Source of the DNA: Prochilodus magdalenae
Lineage: Eukaryota; Chordata; Actinopteri; Characiformes; Prochilodontidae
Direction: 5' to 3'
Assembly: GCA_024036415.1 (NCBI GenBank)
Contig: JAMWET010006807.1
Location: 1 to 64,000, forward strand
Length of the DNA: 64,000 bases
Positions 1-10,738 of the stretch are shown here, one piece after another (position 1 is the first letter of the stretch; each line of letters opens with the position of its first letter). A program made the translations under genes and the position numbers. The notes beneath the pieces are model-generated. The model made no database searches and was not told the DNA's origin. It worked only from the letters and a program-made list of their open reading frames with translations.

Positions 1-2472
1 ACTAACTGCGAAGTTGACCGAGTAAAATTGCAACAATGAGTGTGCTAGGCTGTGGATTATTTATTCATCAGCTACAGCGGCGAAGTCACAAATGTTCTTT
101 TACCATTTACATGTACATGGGAGTATACAGAAATCAGATGCATGTCCTCGTTCGTGACAGGCTGAAATGTACATTCCACTGCCAAAATTACTTCAACGTT
201 AAAGTTGCTAAGCAGAGGCCAACGCTTTTCAGAGGGCAACTGCTCGTTGTCAAAAGCATGTACTGTCAGTCAGCAATGTGACATATTTTACCTGCCTAAC
301 AATGAAGGGCAATATGGTGTATATTAATATTTGTACAACCGAGATATACACCAATCACCAATCAACAGTGTAAATTGTGAATAGAATCTGAAGTCTTAAA
401 TAGTTTTCAAGGTACTGAGGACCCAGGGTAAACATTTGTTTTTATTAGTTGGAAAAACTGGGCTCTAAAACAGTGGTCTTTTACTGGAATAATAAGTACT
501 GTTGGCATTAGCCTCAATGTGCTCAAACAACACAACATGTTTGTGTAGATCTTCACAAGGTCACCTTAAAATCAGACAGGAATAGCGTACCATTGCTTCA
601 AAGCAGTGGTTAAATAGCATATCATGAGGCCCTGTTACGCAACTTGTCCCACTTGCTATGTAAAAGTGTATCATTAGACGGACATCCAGGAAACCCATAC
701 TATGAACCTCTACACCGACCATTATTATGAACTTCATTAACAAAAGGCAATCTCTGGGAAGGAATTACTTTAAAAAAACCATATTTGATAAGTCTATTAA
801 AAAAACATGTTTGAATATGATGAACCCACACATTCTAAGTCAGTTTTTGAGGGCACAGAGGGACCACTTTCAATGTCCACAAAGGGGACCCTTTTAGTTT
901 ATGGACTTTTTTAAGGAAGCATGAAGCACCTCTTATCTGTTTACGCTACATAATGATATATTCCCATGTCGAGCCAAGACAGTATTAATTAGCCTTTAGT
1001 TTTAGGCAAGGAGCTAGTGGGGTCCGTTTATTAATGTGCATGAGGCTGTGGCAAAAACATTTGCAATGGTTTAGTAGGCCTAATGCAATAAACCGCTCCA
1101 GAGAAGGAGAGAAATGCAAGAAACTCCGTGTTGGGCCTTCACAGGCAAAAAACCAGCCTGGCTCTGAGGCTAAAATAGGTCACTGCATTTGTGGCACAAT
1201 TTTGTGTGACAGGATGGAGGAGTTGACAAGAGAGGAGTGCCGCCAGGGAACAATTATCCAAATGTTGCAACCTGACCTCACAATGACAGACCTGTATTGC
1301 ATTAGGGGTTTTATTTCCTCCAGTGTTGTCTACAGAAGAGCTGTGGATTCACCTTTCCAGTCGTAACTTTAAACCTGTCATTAGAGAGTCAGATGAATCC
1401 TCTCAACACATGCAAAAGTTTTTTCACTCTACCAGAATAATGAGAAGTGTGGTAAAACAAATGGGGCTGCAAAGATGGAGCAGATAAATTCAGTGTGTCG
1501 CACATTCTCTGAGTAATGTAGGCTACTGCAGATCATTCACACTTGCACGGCCATATTCTCGGGCTGCCGGTGGAAGTTGCTTCTTGCTGATCTCACAGAT
1601 CAGCCTACCAGCTCTCCATTATTGACTAAAGCTAGAATGGGGGGGTATGGTGGAGCTGACTCCCAGATCTGCGAAATGGGGCGACCTGAGCACATTTCTC
1701 AGGTCCAGCAAGAAGCCTCGGCTGGATGTATACGAAAGCTCCTGAGGGCGTGCATCGGTTTACACGGTGAGGAAGCGTTTTGTGACTCAGTGTCATGATG
1801 TACTGGGGCTGACTCTACTATTCGGACTTTGAACAGGACCACCAGCGAGGACATTACCGCCATGCATCCCGCTGCTGCATGGCCTCCATATAAATAGAAA
1901 CATGCAGCAGAATGACAAGTGGGGCTATTTTCGGTGCTGCAGAGGGAACCGGTGCACACGCGGTTATTCTCAGTTCTAACCATCGTTTTCTCAACACTGA
2001 GGGGTTTTAGTGCAGGGATATCAGCCAGAGGCGAGGTTCTTAGTCTAACGCCCGAACTGAATGTTGAGGGGGTTCGGCTGAAAACGTAACCAAACGGCCG
2101 AGCAGGCATACTGATGGACAAATGCAGCCTACTCGATTAGTGGGTGGGTGTCTACATGTCATGTCAAGGGACGGCTTTAATCTTTAATTTAGCAATTAGT
2201 TAGTGGTAATGATCTGTCTCGGTGAGGTGAGCCTTGCCGGTACACTGAGCCACAACGTCCAATAAAAAACATTGAATATTCATTCTAGCAGCTTAAAGCA
2301 CCCCATTTTAGCCAAACCCCTTCTCGTTAAACTCGTAGTGGTGAGCAGGTGCTGCACCTCCGTTCTGAGCTTTAACCTGAGCCCAAAGCACCCGCTAGGC
2401 TTCACAAACAGGAAGCCGGAACGAATGAGATCAAACCCAAAGAGCAGCAGCAGGGCTCTTTTCACACCTTAC
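1..2472. other. No gene resolved, left edge
   Basis: No exon with a convincing protein match was found here. The part from about 1.5 to 2.15 kb is somewhat GC-richer and contains a 140-codon open frame on the minus strand (1699-2121), but that frame has no recognisable domain and lacks splice or start context. If the minus-strand exon at 2473-2558 is real, this stretch is its first intron and may contain further small exons that I could not recognise. Confidence 0.4.
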
Positions 2473-2558
2473 CGTTCTGTGCAGACGCCGAGTTGCAGCA
2501 CCAGCACCCCCAACACCACCACCAGCAGCAGCAGCACTGGATTTCCTGGACACGACAT
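2473..2558 (-). CDS. Candidate first coding exon with signal peptide, gene unrecognised
   Basis: On the minus strand an ATG at 2558 opens 28 codons plus two bases and ends exactly at a strong donor (GTAAGG at 2472-2467). The encoded start is MSCPGNPVLLLLVVVLGVLV, followed by LQLGVCTE. This is a textbook signal peptide or membrane anchor: a short polar head, about 17 hydrophobic residues, then a small-residue/Cys region suited to signal-peptidase cleavage. The exon lies just inside a CpG-rich block that looks like a promoter. The rest of the gene would continue leftward, mostly outside the window, and I could not identify the family. A chance open stretch in a GC-rich island remains possible, since CTG/GTG repeats easily encode Leu and Val. 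Confidence 0.45.
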
Positions 2559-2589
2559 TTTCTCCCCTCTCTCTCACTCCGTCGTCAGG

Positions 2590-2900
2590 TAACGCTGGGC
2601 TGCCCCTCTCTCTCTCTTCTATAGTAGCCGCAACTCTGTGGGGAAACAAAGGACCTGAAAGCGGGCGGGGTTCCGCTGTCTTCTGAGCCAAAACACCGAG
2701 GTGCTCGAATTTAAAACAGGCTGGAGGGAAAGGAGCCTGCAGCGGGTCTCTAGAGCACCGCTGGAGCTGAGCGATGTCTCGCGCTGAGAGAGGATCAGCT
2801 GACCACCGGGCGCGAGCGCGCGCAACACACACACACGCGCTACGCACACACAGAGGGACAGATGCGGTGTGGAAAAACGATAGGAGGAGGCGATGGAAGT
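2590..2900 (-). promoter_or_regulatory. CpG-rich promoter-like block
   Basis: This block is markedly richer in G+C and CpG than its surroundings (for example gggcgcgagcgcgcgcaac near 2807), whereas the rest of the region is AT-rich. It lies immediately upstream, on the minus strand, of the candidate signal-peptide exon at 2473-2558, as expected for a vertebrate promoter. No TATA box was identified. Orientation is inferred from the exon only. Confidence 0.5.
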
Positions 2901-5257
2901 GAAGTGATACTCATTAAATCCCGCGGTAGTTTCTCGCATTAGACGCGTCCTTTGAGCTCCACCTGGGAAAATAATAGCCTTCCATATGAAACCCACTTAC
3001 TGAGGCCACCACACTAATAAACAGACTTCTGTGGGTGGTGTGCTGTTTGGGACTATTTAGATACATGTTGGATTTTGGAAGCAAGCCATGGTCACACTTG
3101 ACTCGTTTAAGGAAATTATATTTTGCCTTCAGGCAAGATTTCATGCTGGGGGAGGGTGCTCTTTTATTATAAAGAACTGTTCACTGTTAAGGACAAAAAG
3201 GCCTAAACTGTCTCATTTAACTCATTTAATATATGATTCAGCACTTCCAGCCTTAGAGAGTGCTCTATTACTCTAGAGAGAGAACCTATGTAGATTTTGT
3301 TCTGTATTCAAATCAGCATACTAGATCTGCCTAAAAGTAGTAATGTAGTATACAGTATGTGGACCACACTGAAAATCTGTCATGTATTGAGTGATAAGCC
3401 GGATGGTGCTCCACTTACTTCAGTCAGAGTTTCTAGAATACAGGGGGGAGCTATCTTCATAGTGTGGCTGCATCATTGTAGACGGTTTTTATCACGTCCT
3501 GTTAGTAATGTCATTTTAGTATGTTAAAGTTTTGTTTATTAGCCTGCCGAATTCATATGGTTAAGATTAGTACACATATGTACTGTAGTATTAGTGTGTG
3601 GTACACAGCTGAGATGAAGTAAACGTTTTCATTTAGACACCAGCAAAAAGGTCCTTAGGCTTTATTCTCCGGGGTGATCATAACTAGTGATATGATTCAC
3701 CCTCAGGGTCACCTACAAAACACAACCTGAGCAAGAACAACACAATACATACACACACACAGCATTAAACTAACAAACAGCTACACTAACAACAATAAAC
3801 AACATAAATAGTCACTTTTTAGGAGGGCCCACCATGAGCCTTTGGGCATAGCCACTTTCTCTGACTTAGAACCAGCCATATGGTTTTTGGCAAAAAACAT
3901 TGAATTGGAATTCTTAGAATTATTAACCAATTAATCTAAAATTCTTTGAGGCATGTTAATGTTATTTCTGTAAGGCTCACCTTACTGGCAACAGTTCACA
4001 AGGAATTCTCAAAGACTTCTTTTTGGAGACTTTATAGTGCCACCTGCTGAACATTCAGGAGAACCTGCATATGGCTGCATAATGTGTAATGAACAGGACG
4101 GCAGTGAATCGGTTATTATCGTTCCAACTGTTCCATTAATTCATTCAGCTTTATATCAGCATACTTTAACTCATGCTGGAAACGCTTTACATTGAATTTG
4201 TGGTGGAATGTCTGACTAATAGTATATTCAACTGAAACTTTGCCAGAATTAAATAGGTGTGGGTTTGAAAGTGCTTAAATCGATTATGTGTGGAGATCAT
4301 CCAAATAAGGAGTCTTTTATTTTGATGAAATCTTGGCACATACAGGATAACAATAGTGGTTACATAAAACCACATTAAGAAGCAGTAACCCACAATATGA
4401 CCAGTGGCACTTTGTTGTGTTTCATCTCAAACAAATCAGCTAGGCTCTCATTGAGTAGCATATTGGCACAAGATGACACCCAAAAAATATTAACCACACT
4501 TCACTGACTGTACAGCAGTCTGAAAATCCCACCTTCCACTGTTTCTAGTCTCTTCATAGATTAGAGGTGTAAAGGTAAAAAATTAATGCACAGAAAAAAA
4601 AACAGTTTAGATATCCAGTAAACTGCTTGATGCATTATGTGGTTTTGTCCTCTAGGGGGTGAGGTGGATGTTGAAATGAGGTAGATATTAAAATTAGGTG
4701 GATTTTGAAATAAGGTGGATTTGCCAAAGATTATCTCAGAGTGGACAGATTATTCCAATTTGGTAAATAAAAATTGTTCTGAACCATCTGCCCAGGTTGA
4801 TGCTTCTTGTTATTAAGTAAAGTTTTCAGCCCTTTTCTCCTTAAACTGAACCCGACCCCTGAAGTCTTTTCGATAAAGTTTTTATGATAGAGTGTAATTC
4901 TGGTGTAAGGGATTAAAGTCCTTAAACCCCAACAGGGGAATCATAGACACCCAGAAGGGATGCACCTGTTTATATGAGTCACCCTGCAGCAGTTTAATAG
5001 TATCTTTAACAGCACAGGAAACATTTTCGCTCTTAGGTCTCATAAAAATCTCAATAAATAATATTCTGATGTAATAAAAAGGAACAATGTTCCCTCATGA
5101 AGCAACAAGGCTTTGTCTGTTTGTTTCAACAGCATAATCTTGTATCAAAACTGCAACACTCTTAATTTTGGAGTGATGCCATAGAATAGCTAACGACTTT
5201 TTGATTCCATATTTAGAAGATTTGATGGACAACCTCAACCCCTAATGATAAGGCATA
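2901..5257. other. Intergenic, no gene seen
   Basis: AT-rich sequence without a convincing exon, RNA gene or recognised repeat. The open frames present are short and lack splice context. Confidence 0.5.
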
Positions 5258-6395
5258 AATAGGAATAAAGTGTAAATTCTGAATGATATTATGTGTTATT
5301 AAGTTGTTGTGAGGCATAAAAAAAATTGAATTTCTAACAACGCAATAACCACATGCATACCATTAGCTGGCTTGGTGGTGGCTAAAGAGTCCCCTGGTTT
5401 ACTTGTCTGGGGGGGCAGTTAAGCCTCAGGATAATGCCTGACATTGTAATCATTAATGACAGGAGTGACGCCAGCTCAGGAAGCATGAAACTCCAGTGGG
5501 CCAAAGGACGCTCTCCATATATTTCAGATAAGCTTTGCTGAAAGAGAAAGATTGCTGGAGTGAGCAAGGTTTGATCTTACCATTGTACAGGGTCATTAGA
5601 CCATAAGGGAGAGTTTAGAGCTGTAAACACAAACTATGAACAGTTTAGGCAGCTTTGATTTGTCCAGGACACTGCTAGGGTTTCATGAGAGTCGAAAGGG
5701 GGATTAGTTGTACAATAAGCCTAAACAGGATCCTTTCTGACTAAAAGGTGGGGCACTGCTCTGTGCAACACAAAATCCTGAGAACAGTGCACCTTAACAC
5801 AGCTGAGTTAATTCAGTCACTTCTTATAAAACTGAACATGCATTATATGGTAACCAGTTCTACCCAGTGTTTCACTGGACAGACTTACATATCACCTCGG
5901 CTCCAGCTTTAGCAAAAAAGGAACATCTCAATGTGTAATGGCATGCATCACAGACACCACTTTATATGAGCTGTAGCCAATACATGTTCAATAAATGGTA
6001 GAGTGGAGAATGTTAAAGGAAAGTCAGTCCACTCCTCCAATCACAGTTCAAAGAGAATCAAGACCCATGTGTACTGTCTCTTATGCTGTCCTGCACGAGC
6101 AAGTGTTTAAAGAGGAGAGCTGTGCCAAAGACAACACACAATTTTAAAATATTCATAATTTAATGAGTTTAGATGTAGAACATCTATGGCATCTATATGA
6201 CATTTAAATAATTAAGTGTGTAGAGAAGAAGCCATAAGCAATCTTTACAGGTCGTGTTACATGTCCAAATGTAACATACTGCCATCCAAGGTTTCTACTA
6301 AAATCCAGAGTAATAGTGTGTTTGGTCAGGAACTGATGTCTGATTTTCTCCCCACAAGTTACTGGATGGTACACCTTTGCTCCAGAAAACACAGT

Positions 6396-6398
6396 TCC

Positions 6399-6453
<55 letters not shown>
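6396..6453. repeat. (TATC)n microsatellite
   Basis: About fourteen uninterrupted tetranucleotide units. It sits exactly where duplication copies A and B stop matching, so it arose in copy A after, or at, the event that replaced the local sequence. Confidence 0.95.
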
Positions 6454-6454
<1 letters not shown>

Positions 6455-7168
6455 GAGAGAACCCTTAGTATGCAAACAGATTTTGGCGAAATTTTGGGGG
6501 GGGGGGGGGGTTGGCTGTGGTCGTGACGTCATCATGGATTGAACTCTGGGAGATGGAATCCGTGAGGTCGGAGGCAGCGGGGAAACCAGGAAGTGTAACA
6601 ATATATGCATATATATTTTTACTTATTATGACTTTTTACATGATTCATTTATGACATCATGATCAACTCATTCTCTTTAAGATGTGTAAATTCATAACAC
6701 AACATGCTGAAATAAATTTCCTTATGTAACATTATTCACATTATGTCACATGTTTATTTGTTAGCATGTGTTTTATTTTAAATTCATTTCACACATGATC
6801 ACATCTGAAATGCATGTGAATGTATACCCCTTTGGTCAATGCTTGGAATTGGGCATAGTTTCTTAGTTTAATGTGTAGCTGCTCCTTTGCTTCGGGATTT
6901 ACAGTGAATATGTGCAATTTACTACACTAAACACTTTTTGTTCTCTCTAAGCATTTAAAGAAAAAGATGGATGCACAGGTACTTTTGTTTAACTTTATGG
7001 AGTATAACATGTTACATGACATGTAAACCATGACTTCAAAATAATTGCAAAAATAAAATAAAAGACAAGATTTTGACAATGGCCGCTATAAATGCTGATA
7101 TATTGTTTACAAAGGATCATTGTCTTCCAATACAAGATCTTATCTACAAAAGGGAAGCAACAGTCAAA

Positions 7169-8743
7169 TTACTCACGTTTGAGTTTCTTTTGAAACACTA
7201 ATCTACAACAAAGAAATCTCATCAAGAAAAACGTTAGCACAGAAGTAATGAGCACAGCCCCCAGCAGGGTGAGCATGACGTCCACAGAGTGGTAGGCAAT
7301 CCAGGACATCCTGAAAGACTGTGTGCGCAAGTGAGGAGCACCTCCATGCCTCATAACATACTCAATCCAGAAGACTGCACGATCTAGAGGTTTCATGGGC
7401 TGGTCTCGATGGAGTCTAGACAGTCTCTGCATGTTCTCTCTGTAGGATGGATTATACAGCACCTCCTTCAAAGCCTCCAAAAACACAGTTGTGTCCAAAG
7501 TGGCAATGTCCACAAGCTTTGCAGTTCCCTTTTTCCACATCCTGGAGAGGTTATCTGGCTGGTCAAAAGCTAAAGGTAGGCCTAGAAGGGGCACCCCATG
7601 GTAAATAGCCTCCTGAACACCATTGGTTCCTCCATGGGCCACAAACACCTTAGTCTTGGGATGTCCAAGGAGGTCATTCTGTGGCATCCAGTCCACAAGC
7701 AATGTGTTGTTTCCAAGGGTAGTAGGCCGAGGTCCAGTGTGTCTCCAAATAACTTTTTGAGGCAGTTGAGCAAAAGCTGCTGCTATGTCTTCAGCCACAT
7801 CACTCAACAGCTGTCCAAAAATGGTTCCTAAAGACATGACAATGATGCCGTGCTCCCCTGAGCTCTGGACAAATTGCTCTAGGTGATCAGGAAGTGGTTT
7901 TGAGGGTTTGCATTGGAAGCCACCCATGTAGACCACGTTTGGCATTGTGGGTCGTGGAAACTCAAAAGTGAAGTCATTTCTCATGAGCCAGATGTCTGCA
8001 TCCTGAATGAGTGTAGAGTAATGAACATCAGGCCCGAAGTACCTCTGGCAGAAGGCTTTGTAAGGTGGGCCGTAGTATTTTGACTGTTGATAGAGAGTTA
8101 AAAGGTAAATCAGCACGTTCTTCACTCTCTGAATAAAAGTCATCTTGTCTGTTAGCTCTGCTCCAGGAACGGGAACATAGGACAGAGGGGAGGGGGCAAT
8201 GTCGAAGTGGCCCTCTCCATGCACAGTCCATCGGACATTAAAAACAAGAGGAAGGCCAAGTCGGTGTGCTAGTAACACACCACCTCCAAAAGCAGGGTCA
8301 GTCAAAACCAGATCATACTTGGCATCCTGAAAAGAATTCATCAGGGCCTCATTTTCAAACATCATACCAGTCATATTACAGATTTCTACATGATACTCAG
8401 CGATCTTAATTAGTACTTCTTCCAAAAGCACAAACTGGTTCCAAAAGTGTTTTCCTTCTCTTTGAATTTCCAACATACGAGCTGCAAAGGTAGTGAAGAA
8501 ATCGTCATTCAGTTTGCCCATTTCAAAAGTGATGGAAGTGTAGTAGGGGGACTCCTCTTTGATATGCCAGCTATTTGACCCTCTGATTACAGTTATATTG
8601 TGGCCTTTTGAGTGGAGCTCTACAATAAGAACCTCCATGTTAATCCAATGGCTTCCATCAACTGGAACTACCAAAATGTTACCAGAGTAGACCCCATATG
8701 AGAGGGATAAGAGACATAACAGGGTGAGTCCTGAATGATGCAT
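7169..8743 (-). CDS. ugt5: UDP-glucuronosyltransferase, UGT5-like (copy A)
   Basis: A complete intronless gene of 524 residues that transfers glucuronic acid from UDP-glucuronate to small lipophilic acceptors in the ER lumen. Residues 1-21 form a signal peptide (MHHSGLTLLCLLSLSYGVYS). The acceptor-side catalytic His is in DGSHW (His32), with its partner Asp in LTDPA (Asp149). The nucleotide-sugar signature runs from about WMPQNDLLGHPKTKVFVAHG to FDQPDN (352-398). A membrane helix at about 487-510 is followed by a short basic tail ending KKLKRE, fitting ER retention. The start is the ATG at 8743; the open frame extends 9 bp upstream only to a TTG. Just upstream is a likely 3' splice site (ctaaag/gttgaag), so the mRNA probably has a non-coding 5' exon. 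Single-exon organisation is typical of fish UGT5; the exact orthologue is not assigned. Confidence 0.95.
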   Translation of the reverse strand: MHHSGLTLLCLLSLSYGVYSGNILVVPVDGSHWINMEVLIVELHSKGHNITVIRGSNSWHIKEESPYYTSITFEMGKLNDDFFTTFAARMLEIQREGKHFWNQFVLLEEVLIKIAEYHVEICNMTGMMFENEALMNSFQDAKYDLVLTDPAFGGGVLLAHRLGLPLVFNVRWTVHGEGHFDIAPSPLSYVPVPGAELTDKMTFIQRVKNVLIYLLTLYQQSKYYGPPYKAFCQRYFGPDVHYSTLIQDADIWLMRNDFTFEFPRPTMPNVVYMGGFQCKPSKPLPDHLEQFVQSSGEHGIIVMSLGTIFGQLLSDVAEDIAAAFAQLPQKVIWRHTGPRPTTLGNNTLLVDWMPQNDLLGHPKTKVFVAHGGTNGVQEAIYHGVPLLGLPLAFDQPDNLSRMWKKGTAKLVDIATLDTTVFLEALKEVLYNPSYRENMQRLSRLHRDQPMKPLDRAVFWIEYVMRHGGAPHLRTQSFRMSWIAYHSVDVMLTLLGAVLITSVLTFFLMRFLCCRLVFQKKLKRE

Positions 8744-8790
8744 CTTCTTCAACCTTTAGTGAAACAGATTAAAAGAAAACATGTTATTGA

Positions 8791-9039
8791 TTGTTTTAAA
8801 ATAAGCAGCAAACTCTTATACATAAAAGAGCATATATTCTCTAATTATAAACATATAGTCAGAGTGGGCTTATTAATAGGGGATGTACCCTATATGACTT
8901 CTTGACAGTTTTCCTCAACCTTTGATAGGTTAGCTTAGGCCATGAGAAATGCAGCACTTTGTCTTAAAACAACACAATTTACAAAATTATCAAATAGATT
9001 TGGATCATCTTTATAAGCAAATGCAAAATACCAGATTAA
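8791..9039. other. 5' flank of UGT copy A
   Basis: Non-coding sequence upstream of the gene. It probably contains promoter and 5' UTR intron sequence, but no individual element could be identified. Confidence 0.3.
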
Positions 9040-9500
9040 TATATTTTAACCCTTGTTTTTATATGCAAAACAGTTGGGACAGTTGGGTTTGGCACAAAGA
9101 CAGCCATGCAGAAACGTCCCCTATGTGTAGTATGGTGGTGGATCTTTGCTGCCGTGAGGCTGTTTCACTTCCCAAAGTACTGGACAACAACAGATATATA
9201 GTTTCATGAGCTCCATCGAGTATCTGCAGATGAAATCATAACCTCACTACCACAGACAGGAAACTTAAGGTAGATTGTGGTTGGATCTTCCAGCAGGACA
9301 ATGATCCAAAGCACACCTCAAAGTCAAGTCAAAAATGTCTTACTGACCACAGAATCAAGGTTTTGTGATGGCCATTCCAGCCCCGACTTACAGCAGAGCA
9401 ACAGTGGGATGAGCTGAACAAATCTGTGGACCTCAGAATCTGTAGGATCTGGAGGATTATGTATGGACAAATGGCCTTAGATTCCTTGCCATGTGTTCCC
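9040..9500 (+). pseudogene. Decayed Tc1-like transposase fragment
   Basis: At 9282-9323 the plus strand encodes WIFQQDNDPKHTSK, the hallmark of Tc1-like transposases around the second catalytic Asp. Flanking DNA still resembles the coding order of such elements, but frames are broken by stops and indels and no intact open frame remains. Terminal inverted repeats were not found, so this is an internal relic. Confidence 0.75.
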
Positions 9501-10368
9501 CATTAGGCAGCGTTGCCAATATTTGTAGATGGGACGACACATATAAACATATAAAATGTGTACGTGATGTGTATCATGATTCAAAGAGCAGAAATCATTA
9601 GTTTTAATCAAGTACATCTCATCATAATCACATCCTATAAGTTAACTCAGTATGTGTTATATAATAATAACAATGATAACAGATGTGTAGAGTGTGCACT
9701 GTTAACCGTCCAAAGTACAACTGTTTTGTCAGAGGGGTGACTGTCTGTGACACTGCTGGAAAGACTTCCTGCTACTCTAAAAGTTGTGCTTCATAAGCAG
9801 GAGAATAGTGTGCGCTACCACTTTTTAATTCTGAACACAGCTGTAAGGCTACTGTACAGAAAGAAAGAGCAGAGAAATACAGAAGGACAAGGCTTAACCC
9901 ATGTCTGAGAAACAGACCCTTGGTGTCCATGAAAAGAGGGAGGGAGACTGCACTAGTTTTAGTTGGAATTTTATGTTTTAAGTTTAGCATAGAGCTATAG
10001 AGTAAGACTGCAGACTGTTGAAGCTTTAGCAGTCAGGAGATTGAGGAGGACTGTATGACATCATTTTAACGTTGCTATGTTATTACACAGTATCATCAGT
10101 ACTTCTAGATGACTAAACTACTGCATGTACTAAAACAAATGTATCTATATTTTTAATAGCCTTTTGCTCTTTTTTGTTGGTCTATGTTGTCTGTTCACAT
10201 ATGAGAAAAATGAAATCTTATGACATGTTTCAATTTATTTAAAATATTTTATTGTGATATCATATTTTGGCTATATCAACTACACTGCAAAAAATTCTAT
10301 TTGTGTAATTTTTTACATTTTAAATTTGGGGTAATAATATTCTGAATGTTTTATATTTTCGTACTAAA

Positions 10369-10380
10369 ACAGTTTTCCTA

Positions 10381-10445
<65 letters not shown>

Positions 10446-10463
10446 TATATATTAATATGTATA

Positions 10464-10501
<38 letters not shown>

Positions 10502-10512
10502 AGGAAAACTGT
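10369..10512. repeat. AT-repeat palindrome with unique 14-bp arms
   Basis: A long (AT)n tract is enclosed by a perfect 14-bp inverted repeat: acagttttcctaat at 10369-10382 and attaggaaaactgt at 10499-10512. The whole can fold into one hairpin of about 144 bp. Confidence 0.85.
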
Positions 10513-10738
10513 ATATATATATATTTATTTAAACCGCACTATATCAACTTCCTTACAAAATCACAAAATGACACAATATATTGATTCATAACCCCTGTAT
10601 TATTATCCATATAGTATCGACAGTTTTTTTTTTTTCAGATTTATGGATCTCCAACTGCAAAGTCATGCTTTTCCAGATTCAGATAGCTTCTTACAAGATT
10701 TGTTATGAAACCATTTACAACAACAAATGAAACAGAAG

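Larger units (their letters stand above)
5258..8790. repeat. Tandem segmental duplication, copy A
   Basis: This block aligns by eye with 10739-14390: the same order of sequence from a left boundary near aaattctgaatgatat, through about 1 kb of non-coding DNA, to the UGT gene and its 5' flank. The coordinate offset drifts from about 5490 at the left to 5601 in the gene, so the copies differ by indels. The largest difference is at 6395-6600, where copy A carries a TATC microsatellite, a 15-G run and about 100 bp that copy B lacks, while copy B has other sequence there. The unit contains one complete UGT gene, so the duplication created a gene copy. Confidence 0.85.

Noticed and set aside
1699..2121. 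140-codon open frame on the minus strand
   Set aside because: No domain, no splice or promoter context, and the length is within chance for this GC-richer stretch.
2431..2847. 138-codon open frame through the CpG-rich block, minus strand
   Set aside because: It is low in complexity (Arg/Ala/Gly runs) and lies in a frame different from the signal-peptide exon, which has a better start and donor.
8744..8752. Start codon 9 bp upstream in UGT copy A (same in copy B)
   Set aside because: The codon is TTG, not ATG, and it lies at the probable 5' UTR splice acceptor. The ATG at 8743 (14344 in copy B) gives a proper signal peptide.
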